64,000 bases of DNA. It comes from a virus. Shown in pieces: positions 58,000-64,000 of the stretch. A program made the position numbers and the translations under genes. The stretch's first letter is position 1. Each line of letters opens with the position of its first letter. The notes below the pieces were generated by a model that had not been told where the DNA came from, ran no database searches, and was given only the letters and a program-made list of their open reading frames with translations. The DNA is taken from IMG/VR virus record IMGVR_UViG_3300044617_002200, positions 19,406-83,405 of that record; one strand, given 5' to 3'.

Positions 58000-58201
58000 A
58001 ATAAATACTTGAAACTCAAGGCCTTGCGAAAGGCCGCCCCCCCCGCGCGCCGCAAGTCCTTATAAATAAAGGGTTTATAAAATAACCTCTAGCAAGAATC
58101 ATGCCAACTTCTGAAGTCGAAAAATACGGCTTCAAACTTTAATAAAAAAAATCAAAAAAAAATCTTGCCGTGCGTTCAAATCATAGTATGATGAAATCTC
58201 A
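58000..58201 (+). promoter_or_regulatory. Compound regulatory module 9
   Basis: C-rich hairpin (58015-58062), leftward sigma-54-like box (58091-58107), small GAAG-CG...CG-CTTC hairpin, A-tract, then TTGCCG (58165-58170), 16-nt spacer, TATGAT (58187-58192), 9 nt, ATG. No rightward box. Confidence 0.55.
58015..58062. repeat. C-rich hairpin repeat 9
   Basis: Arms CTTGCG and CGCAAG around a core with eight C. Confidence 0.72.
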
Positions 58202-58993
58202 ATGAAAGCACTAAACCTAACACTACATTGCGGCGGCCACTCCGTCGAATCCACCGAAGTTCAACAGGTCGCCACTCCTATGGCTACCGACTCATGGCAT
58301 CCGATTCCTCACTTTTCGCTCATCGAGCGTCTTCGTGAGATTGTTTCTGACGCTGGAATGACAATCACGCAAGAAGCTCATGCCCTTGCTCGTAATGGAC
58401 TCCGCTATTTTGGGCTTTTCCAAGTGGCGGGAATCCCTAACTTCTCTCAAGAAGACAACATTGGAACTGTAATCGGGCTTCGCAATTCCCATGACAAGTC
58501 TTTTCCAGCCGGAATCAACGCGGGGTCTGCTCCGTTCGTTTGTGATAATCTTGCGTTCCATAACGAAATCAAGATTGCTCGTCGTCACACCAAGTTCATC
58601 ATGCGCGATTTACCGACGCTTTTAGCAGGAGCATTTGGTAAGCTGACTACAACTTGGGGCAACAATGCGGCACGAATCGAAGCCTATCAATCGCGTCAGC
58701 TTAATAACCCAGAAGCTCACGATATTCTTGCTAGAGCATATCGTTGCGGTGCAGTAAGTAAGACTCATCTTGCGGATGTGCTTGACCAATGGCATAATCC
58801 AGAACATGAGGAATGGAAACCAGAGCGTAATCTGTGGGGTCTGCATAATGCCTTCACTAATGTCATGCGTGGCAATGTGTTAGCACTACCAAAGCGTAGC
58901 GATGCCCTACATGGTCTGCTCGACCCGCTGGCGGGAGTAAAGTTCGCCAGAGCAGAAGAAGTTGGCGATGAGGCACTTGCCCTCCCTGCTTAA
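58202..58993 (+). CDS. DUF932-like phage protein
   Basis: 263 residues. The block GSAPFVCDNLAFHNEIKIARR, with earlier IGTVIGLRNSHDKSFPAGI, fits the DUF932 family found in many phages and plasmids. The function of the family is not known. The promoter upstream has a 9-nt leader. It ends in an early-block terminator at 59010. Confidence 0.7.
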   Translation: MKALNLTLHCGGHSVESTEVQQVATPMATDSWHPIPHFSLIERLREIVSDAGMTITQEAHALARNGLRYFGLFQVAGIPNFSQEDNIGTVIGLRNSHDKSFPAGINAGSAPFVCDNLAFHNEIKIARRHTKFIMRDLPTLLAGAFGKLTTTWGNNAARIEAYQSRQLNNPEAHDILARAYRCGAVSKTHLADVLDQWHNPEHEEWKPERNLWGLHNAFTNVMRGNVLALPKRSDALHGLLDPLAGVKFARAEEVGDEALALPA

Positions 58994-59009
58994 CCTATAA
59001 GCAATTAAG

Positions 59010-59043
59010 TTTAAGGCTCCAAATCGGAGCCTTAAATTTTTTT
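59010..59043 (+). terminator. Rho-independent terminator
   Basis: Stem TTTAAGGCTCC/GGAGCCTTAAA with 5-nt loop, followed by seven T. Confidence 0.92.
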
Positions 59044-59075
59044 GCGACTAGGTTCTTTTACAAGTCATTTAACAG

Positions 59076-59120
59076 TAATGAGTTGCGTGCGAGCGCCCCC
59101 CGGCCCGCCGCAAGTCTTTG
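59076..59120. repeat. C-rich hairpin repeat 10
   Basis: Arms GAGTTGCG and CGCAAGTC around core GCGCCCCCCGGCCCG. Confidence 0.7.
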
Positions 59121-59190
59121 CTAATCAAGGCGTTATAGCTGATTTTTTTTATTTGACACCGAGTAGAAATAACAATACTTTTATTTCGAT

Positions 59191-59535
59191 ATGTCACCAC
59201 AAGAAATCCAATCAATCGCAGACTTGACCGCTAAATTTTTAGGCTTGACAATTAGACCAAAAGCTATAATCAAAGAAACCAGCAGGGGCTATGCTTGGAC
59301 TGATAAAGGTTGGTTTACAATGCCACAATGGGCGATTGATCATAGCGAAGAATGTGCGATGTATATAATCATCCATGAAATTTGTCATTTTTTGAATGGA
59401 GGGTTAGATCATGGCACGGAATTTGCTTCCGTAGAAGATCGCGCTCTTGAATTTTGGAATTTGAAAATAGAAAGAACAAAAAAAAATGTATATGCAAAGA
59501 AAATAATTTCCAAACGAGGGGTTTTTTCTATTTGA
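59191..59535 (+). CDS. HExxH putative metalloprotease
   Basis: 114 residues. IIIHEICHFLNGGLDHGTEF gives H62-E-x-x-H66 with His74 as possible third ligand, like small SprT/M48-type zincins in phages. No signal peptide. The second HExxH protein of the window; no sequence similarity to 27172-27774 beyond the motif. Function unknown. Confidence 0.68.
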   Translation: MSPQEIQSIADLTAKFLGLTIRPKAIIKETSRGYAWTDKGWFTMPQWAIDHSEECAMYIIIHEICHFLNGGLDHGTEFASVEDRALEFWNLKIERTKKNVYAKKIISKRGVFSI

Positions 59536-59569
59536 CTTCTACCAAAAATAAAATTAAATTTATATTCCT

Positions 59570-59752
59570 ATGCCAAAACTAAAATCCTACAAAATTATTA
59601 GCGATACTGACGGAAACGATTTTTTCAAAGTTTCTGCAAGAGACGAGTGCGATGCCGCGATGGAGGGCTTGGAGCAACTTGGATGGTTTGTTTCTGAATC
59701 TAACTCCGAAGACGAAGAAGAAGACGAAAACCAATATCAATTTAATTTCTAA
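59570..59752 (+). CDS. Small acidic protein (60 aa)
   Basis: 60 residues (MPKLKSYKIISDTDGNDFF...), ending in a Glu/Asp-rich tail. A TTGACT-N17-TAAATT promoter with 9-nt leader precedes it. Family not recognised. Confidence 0.5.
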   Translation: MPKLKSYKIISDTDGNDFFKVSARDECDAAMEGLEQLGWFVSESNSEDEEEDENQYQFNF

Positions 59753-59759
59753 AAAAACA

Positions 59760-59788
59760 TTGACTCAATCATAAAAAAATACTATTCT
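59760..59788 (+). promoter_or_regulatory. Leaderless-type promoter for rIIB-like gene
   Basis: TTGACT, 17-nt spacer, TATTCT, 7 nt, ATG. Confidence 0.6.
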
Positions 59789-59795
59789 AAAAAAG

Positions 59796-60611
59796 ATGAA
59801 AACACTAACTGCCTTTATCAAAACCGACGACTCACTTACCATCGTTATCGACAACACCCCGAAAACGATGTCTGTTAATCACCCCTCTTTCGACGATGCA
59901 ATCTCTGCTCTTGAGAATGGCGACATCGACTTGCTCGACTCTCTTTTCGATGTGAAAAACAAAATCCAAAAAGAGTTTGTTTCTACAAGTTCCCGATTTG
60001 GTGGGGTTGAAATTTGTGATGATGGAACAATCCTCTATAATGGAGAAGTTATCCATAATTACATTGTTGACAAAATCTTCGAGTTCATGGATTGCCGACT
60101 GCCTTTCCAACCTCTTGTCAACTTCTTGGAGAAACTGATGGAGAACCCTTCTAAACGCGCAGTTGATGAACTTTACAAGTTCTTGGAACACAAGCATCTT
60201 CCTATCTGCGAAGATGGTGATTTCCTTGCCTACAAGAGTGTTCGCGAAGATTATATGGATCACCACTCTGGAAAGTTCAGTAATCATGTGGGGTCAGTTC
60301 TTGCGATGCCTCGCAATGCAGTCTGCGACGATGCTGATGTTGGTTGCTCTTATGGTTTCCATGCTGGTAGCTATGAATACGCTTCGACATTCGGCGGAAG
60401 TGGTTCTCGCCTTGTGATTGTCAAGATCAATCCTGCTGATGTTGTTAGTGTTCCGCGTGATTGTAATTGTCAGAAACTCCGCACTTCTCGATATGAAGTT
60501 ATGAAGGATTTCGAGGAAATCTACAATAAGCCTCTGAATACAGAGTTTAAGTCGAAAAACTCTCATAATCAACGAGATAGTAAGGGCAGGTTTGTTGCGA
60601 AAGCAAAATAG
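59796..60611 (+). CDS. rIIB: rIIB-like protein
   Basis: 271 residues. The middle reads as T4 rIIB-type: ENPSKRAVDELYKFLEHK, PICEDGDFLAYKSVREDYMD, HHSGKFSNHVGSVLAMPRN, then CSYGFHAGSYEYAS and VVSVPRDCNCQKLRTSRYEV. T4 rIIA/rIIB act at the membrane in lysis inhibition and in exclusion by lambda Rex. Here it is separated from the rIIA-like gene by a gap of about 290 bp and has its own leaderless promoter and terminator. Confidence 0.82.
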   Translation: MKTLTAFIKTDDSLTIVIDNTPKTMSVNHPSFDDAISALENGDIDLLDSLFDVKNKIQKEFVSTSSRFGGVEICDDGTILYNGEVIHNYIVDKIFEFMDCRLPFQPLVNFLEKLMENPSKRAVDELYKFLEHKHLPICEDGDFLAYKSVREDYMDHHSGKFSNHVGSVLAMPRNAVCDDADVGCSYGFHAGSYEYASTFGGSGSRLVIVKINPADVVSVPRDCNCQKLRTSRYEVMKDFEEIYNKPLNTEFKSKNSHNQRDSKGRFVAKAK

Positions 60612-60657
60612 TTTCAATACCGAGTAAGTATTGAAAGTTGGTTAGTGGTGGGTCAGC

Positions 60658-60696
60658 GGCGGCAAGACTTGTGGTGGGTCTTGCCGCCTTTTTTTT
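60658..60696 (+). terminator. Rho-independent terminator
   Basis: Stem GGCGGCAAGAC/GTCTTGCCGCC followed by eight T. Confidence 0.92.
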
Positions 60697-60728
60697 GTGC
60701 CACAGCTTTTGTTGTAAATTACTCCAAG

Positions 60729-60774
60729 TCAAAGAGTTGCGGCTGCCGCCCCCCCCGCGCTGTGCAAGTTGTTG
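60729..60774. repeat. C-rich hairpin repeat 11
   Basis: Arms GTTGC and GCAAGTTGTTG around core CCGCCCCCCCCGCGC. Confidence 0.72.
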
Positions 60775-60900
60775 ATAATCATGCTTTTATACTAAAACCT
60801 GTAAGCAAGAATCGTGCCATAAAAAAATAAATAAAAATTAAAAAAAAATGCTTGCGCGGTGTTCAAATTATAGTAATATGAGATTTCACCAATACCACAC

Positions 60901-63165
60901 ATGATTATAGCTCAATCCAAAGCAAATGTTGTCACTAACGGAATCCAAGGTGCTGTTTCTTTCGGCATCAAAAACGATGGTCTTGCTCACATTTTTAATG
61001 TGCTACGCAACCAACTTTATTCCGATAAAATTCTTGCCATTCTCCGCGAGTATTCTTGCAATGCCGTGGATGCCCATGTTGAAAACGGATGCGGTTCTCG
61101 ACCTATTGAGGTCACGCTTCCGAATCGTCTTGAACTCTCTCTCAAAATCCGTGACTTTGGTGCTGGATTGAGTGAAGAAGATATTCAAGAAATCTATGCG
61201 TTTTATGGAGAGTCCACTAAACGCCAAAGTAATTCTCTAATCGGTCAACTCGGTCTTGGTAGTAAATCCGCGTTTTCTTATGGTGACAATTTTGTAATCA
61301 ATAGTTTTAACAACGGACTAAAAACAACTTACAACGCATATATCGACCCTTCCCAAATCGGTCAAATTGCTAAACTTGCGAGTGTTAGTTCTAAAGAGGA
61401 AAGCGGAGTCGAGATTGTTATTCCTGTTAAACCTTCTGATGTTGAAACTTTTGCTGAAAAAGCCAAGCAGGTATTCAAATACTTTGCAGTAAAGCCTATC
61501 ATTAAGGGTGTTGCTCCTATTGACTTTGGAAATAGAGCATCTTCCTTGGAGGGTCAAAATTGGCGCATCGTTAGTAATGATAGAAGTGTTTATGGTAGCT
61601 CGCAAAAGTCCGTAGCTATAATGGGTAATATCGGTTATGTTATTAACCCTTCTTCATTGAAACTCGATGAGAATGTTTCTGATGATTCTATCTGCCAGAA
61701 ACTTGTGTCTAACTCTAATCTTGATTTTGAAGTTAAGTTCAATATCGGTGATTTGGACATTGCCGCATCCCGCGAAGGATTGCAATATACAGATAGGACT
61801 ATCAATGCTATCAAATCTAAATTCGTAGGAATCCACAACGAAATCGTTGATAAGGTTTCTAAAGAAATGGATACAGCACATAGCGAGTTTGCTTTCAAAA
61901 AAATGATTGGCAATATGTCTGATATGTCCAGTCCTTACTACTTTGTTAGTCGTGCTGTTAAGAATTTGAAGTGGAAAAACAAGGTTGTTTCTTCCAATAT
62001 GTTTACCTTTCCTTCTCCGAGTCGTGCTATTCGATATACTCCGAGGCGTGGATATGTGGGTGGTAATTATACTACAAAAGGCGGAGATTTAATTACTGAT
62101 ATGGATAATAAAAATATCCATCTCAACGACAAAGAAGTTTTTATTGAAAATACCCGTAAACTTCGTTCTTGTTTAGTTAATTATGCTTACAACTTTCTAA
62201 AGGATGGTAAATCTGTTTGTATTCTTACTTTCGATAATAAAACTCAACGCGACAATTATCTGAAAGCGAATGGGTTGGTTGATAGTGACTTGGTTGACAT
62301 TTCTACTCTCCAAAAAATCATCCTGCCTCGCAATACTCGCAGTCGTGTGAATACTAATGTTTCGACTGCTGTTCGTAGCAAGCACACTAAAAATGTTTTT
62401 CAGCTTAAAACTCAAAACATTCCTTCTTACACTTCTGTTCGTTCGGACTATTGGGAAGAAGTAAATGTCGATCTGGATGACAAAAACCTTAAATCCGAAT
62501 ACGCTTGGGTTGACATCGAAAGATTTGAAGCGGTTCTTAACAAAACCCGCGACATTGTAATCGCCCCTTCTTCCCTTGTTGCTCTTAATCGCCACATGGA
62601 AACAATTAAAAAGCAATATCCTTCTTTTGTTATTCCTAAAATCATTGGCGTTAAGTTCGGAAAAACAGATGGAGATTCTATTCGTAAAGCAACTCAAAAC
62701 CTAAAAGACTTTGTGACCGATCAACTTAAAAGTTTGTATGGCAAAGATAATCTTTCGGATAAGTTTTGGGCGGGAGAAATGAGTAGCAAGTTTTCTTCTG
62801 ACAATTATGTTCTATTCCGTTGCGTGTTTCCTTTGCTAAAAGAAACCATTGCTCCTAACGCTTTTAAGATTTTGAACGAGCTTAAAGATGCCTCTACCCC
62901 CTCTCAAAAAGAGACTCATCTTCTTACTCCTTCACGGGATATAAAGCAAATCTTGAAAATCAAAGATTCTGAAATTTACAAAAATCAATCAGACAATCTG
63001 AATAAACTTTCTGACAAATTAAACAAAGTTGAGAAAGCCCTTCCATTGCTGAAAGTTGTAGATCAATATGACTTCAATCAGTATCGTGATAAAAAAGATA
63101 TTGCAAAAAATGCTTCTATTGATTATGTTCAGACAAGAGACTTTATGCTATGTGGTGTAGCGTAA
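60901..63165 (+). CDS. rIIA: rIIA-like GHKL ATPase protein
   Basis: 754 residues. The N-terminus has a GHKL ATP-binding domain: ILREYSCNAVDAHVENG with candidate Glu50 and Asn54, KIRDFGAGL (82-90), and IGQLGLGSKSAFSYG (114-128). The rest is Lys/Asn-rich with no clear enzyme motif. This matches T4 rIIA-like proteins, which work with rIIB at the membrane. A terminator (63194) follows. Confidence 0.82.
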   Translation: MIIAQSKANVVTNGIQGAVSFGIKNDGLAHIFNVLRNQLYSDKILAILREYSCNAVDAHVENGCGSRPIEVTLPNRLELSLKIRDFGAGLSEEDIQEIYAFYGESTKRQSNSLIGQLGLGSKSAFSYGDNFVINSFNNGLKTTYNAYIDPSQIGQIAKLASVSSKEESGVEIVIPVKPSDVETFAEKAKQVFKYFAVKPIIKGVAPIDFGNRASSLEGQNWRIVSNDRSVYGSSQKSVAIMGNIGYVINPSSLKLDENVSDDSICQKLVSNSNLDFEVKFNIGDLDIAASREGLQYTDRTINAIKSKFVGIHNEIVDKVSKEMDTAHSEFAFKKMIGNMSDMSSPYYFVSRAVKNLKWKNKVVSSNMFTFPSPSRAIRYTPRRGYVGGNYTTKGGDLITDMDNKNIHLNDKEVFIENTRKLRSCLVNYAYNFLKDGKSVCILTFDNKTQRDNYLKANGLVDSDLVDISTLQKIILPRNTRSRVNTNVSTAVRSKHTKNVFQLKTQNIPSYTSVRSDYWEEVNVDLDDKNLKSEYAWVDIERFEAVLNKTRDIVIAPSSLVALNRHMETIKKQYPSFVIPKIIGVKFGKTDGDSIRKATQNLKDFVTDQLKSLYGKDNLSDKFWAGEMSSKFSSDNYVLFRCVFPLLKETIAPNAFKILNELKDASTPSQKETHLLTPSRDIKQILKIKDSEIYKNQSDNLNKLSDKLNKVEKALPLLKVVDQYDFNQYRDKKDIAKNASIDYVQTRDFMLCGVA

Positions 63166-63193
63166 TCGTGGAGTGTTAGTCATGGTGAAGACT

Positions 63194-63222
63194 GGGGGCG
63201 GGAAACCGCCCCCTTTCTTTTT
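63194..63222 (+). terminator. Rho-independent terminator after rIIA-like gene
   Basis: Stem GGGGGCGG/CCGCCCCC with a GAAA tetraloop followed by a T-rich tract. Confidence 0.92.
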
Positions 63223-63258
63223 GCCTTGGGGAAGACTGACGCAAAGTCCTCAATATAA

Positions 63259-63303
63259 AAGAGTTGCGACTGGCCGGGGGGGCGCGGCTCCGCAACTCAT
63301 TGG
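63259..63303. repeat. C-rich hairpin repeat 12 (core inverted)
   Basis: Arms GAGTTGC and GCAACTC flank a G-run core (GGCCGGGGGGGCGCGG), the reverse complement of the C-run core of the other copies, while the right flank keeps the usual orientation. Confidence 0.7.
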
Positions 63304-63349
63304 TATTCAATGCTTTATACAAACTTTAAAACAGTGATCTAGAAAAGGG

Positions 63350-63378
63350 TTGACATCGGCTTCAGGATGTATTATTAT
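63350..63378 (+). promoter_or_regulatory. Sigma-70 promoter for tRNA-Glu
   Basis: TTGACA, 17-nt spacer, TATTAT, 14 nt before the tRNA. Confidence 0.72.
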
Positions 63379-63392
63379 AGGTTGTATTATAA

Positions 63393-63468
63393 GTCTCCAT
63401 AGTGTAATCGGTTAGCACAGCACCCTTTCACGGTGTTAGTAGGGGTTCGAATCCCCTTGGGGATGCCA
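63393..63468 (+). tRNA. tRNA-Glu(TTC)
   Basis: Acceptor GTCTCCA/TGGGGAT, anticodon loop CTTTCAC (TTC), T-arm GGGGTTCGAATCCCC, discriminator G and encoded CCA. Confidence 0.92.
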
Positions 63469-63621
63469 ATACTTGTACGGGTTGGGGCTATTTAAGGGGA
63501 TCGGGTTCGCTAATATTGCCTATTTACTTCAGGGTAGTTCGCTAATCCCTACTTACCTGTAAGGATAGCGAGTGCCACATGGATCACAGTGCTGATTAAT
63601 ATAAAAATTTTTAAATCCATA
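63469..63621. other. Gap after tRNA-Glu with hairpin
   Basis: Holds two TTCGCTAAT copies and a hairpin (63540-63570) of CGCTAATCC with GGATAGCG, inside which CTTAC pairs with GTAAG. Possibly a terminator or processing site. No gene seen. Confidence 0.4.
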
Positions 63622-64000
63622 TTAATCCTCCTCCATGTAATCTAGATCATCAACACCAAGGGCTTCTTTCCACGATTGAGGTGCTTCGCTGAAATTATCA
63701 AAGCACTCATCGAAATCACCATCAGGCCCAGATATATACTTTCCGATATATGCGCCCCCCTTATCAACATAATCTAAAACAAATACTTTTCCAGTAAGCT
63801 TCGACAGTTCCTTGATAACGGGCAGAGGAGGAGACCAAGCTGTATAAAAAGAAAGGCTGGTATCGATTAGATGGCCATCATAGGAATTCCATTTAGTTCC
63901 CCAGTTAGCTACTGCCCACTCATACCAGTTCGAGTAGCCATACTTCTCTGCATTCTGACGATACTTTTCCCTAAGCTCCTCTTCTCCTACTGAACCAAGT
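63622..64000 (-). CDS. Api92-like protein (partial, N-terminus outside window)
   Basis: The last 126 codons of a minus-strand gene. The pattern YEWAVANWGTKWNSYD, FYTAWSPPLPVIKELSK and the acidic end resemble the ferredoxin-like-fold family of Api92-type phage proteins, found in many bacteria and phages, of unknown function. The 3' end faces the tRNA-Glu gene. Confidence 0.6.
   Translation of the reverse strand, partial: LGSVGEEELREKYRQNAEKYGYSNWYEWAVANWGTKWNSYDGHLIDTSLSFYTAWSPPLPVIKELSKLTGKVFVLDYVDKGGAYIGKYISGPDGDFDECFDNFSEAPQSWKEALGVDDLDYMEED

Larger units (their letters stand above)
58994..59190 (+). promoter_or_regulatory. Terminator and promoter gap before HExxH gene
   Basis: Holds a Rho-independent terminator (59010-59043), C-rich hairpin 10 (59076-59120) and a sigma-70 promoter TTGACA (59153-59158), 17-nt spacer, TACTTT, with a 9-nt leader to 59191. 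No palindrome or sigma-54-like box. Confidence 0.6.
60612..60900 (+). promoter_or_regulatory. Terminator and promoter gap between rIIB- and rIIA-like genes
   Basis: Contains a TTTCAATAC/GTATTGAAA hairpin (60612-60636), a strong terminator (60658-60696), C-rich hairpin 11 (60729-60774), a leftward sigma-54-like box (60804-60820) and a promoter TTGCGC-N16-TAATAT with a 21-nt leader to 60901. No palindromes. Confidence 0.6.

Noticed and set aside
47062-60820. A CRISPR array made of repeated 17-mers
   Set aside because: Copies are 40 to several hundred bp apart, in both orientations, associated with palindromes and promoters, and without unique spacers of constant length.
1-64000. Insertion sequences, integrase or attachment site
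   Set aside because: No transposase or integrase pattern and no terminal repeats with target duplications were recognised. The dispersed repeats are intergenic regulatory elements.

Overview
This window is a segment of a large tailed-phage genome (Caudoviricetes). It has an HK97-type head, a long tail and a Gram-negative host. The host inference rests on a lysis cassette that includes a lipoprotein/transmembrane spanin-like protein, on lipoproteins, and on many sigma-54-like boxes. The phage is not identified. No integrase, CRISPR array or insertion sequence was seen.

Left part (1-46.9 kb, AT-rich, nearly all on the minus strand, read right to left): packaging, head, tail and fibre genes. 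In order of transcription this half contains a decoration-protein paralogue and two unknown proteins; two glycosyltransferases; three large tail-fibre-like proteins with accessory small genes; a divergent pair of plus-strand glycosyltransferases beside a serine-rich protein and a PhoD-like phosphoesterase; Hsp20, PhoH and an HExxH protein; a Zn-ribbon protein; a sigma factor; a probable small terminase; an ERCC4 nuclease; large terminase; portal; another fibre-like protein; the lysis cassette; protease-scaffold fusion; decoration protein; major capsid; connector and neck proteins; tail tube; probable tail chaperones; and the first ~1758 codons of the tape measure, which runs off the left edge. 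Many of these genes share an upstream AGTGTAAATA-like motif, a candidate late promoter for the phage sigma factor.

Right part (47.1-63.2 kb, higher GC, plus strand): about 30 mostly tiny accessory genes, a tRNA/structured-RNA cluster (54.9-56.6 kb), and rIIB-like, DUF932-like and rIIA-like genes. This is probably the early, host-takeover region. Four small protein families occur here as duplicate pairs. The intergenic gaps are built from one repeated kit: a C-rich hairpin of about 45 bp; a leftward sigma-54-like box; two tandem 15-bp palindromes of the form CCATAY-N3-RTATGG; a rightward sigma-54-like box (TTGGCACG-N4-TTGCT); and a sigma-70-like promoter whose -10 box lies only 5-7 nt before the ATG, which predicts leaderless mRNAs. 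This modular regulatory system is the most striking feature of the window. A tRNA-Glu and the 3' end of a minus-strand Api92-like gene close the window.

All functions are inferred by reading sequence motifs and gene order; no database search was possible.
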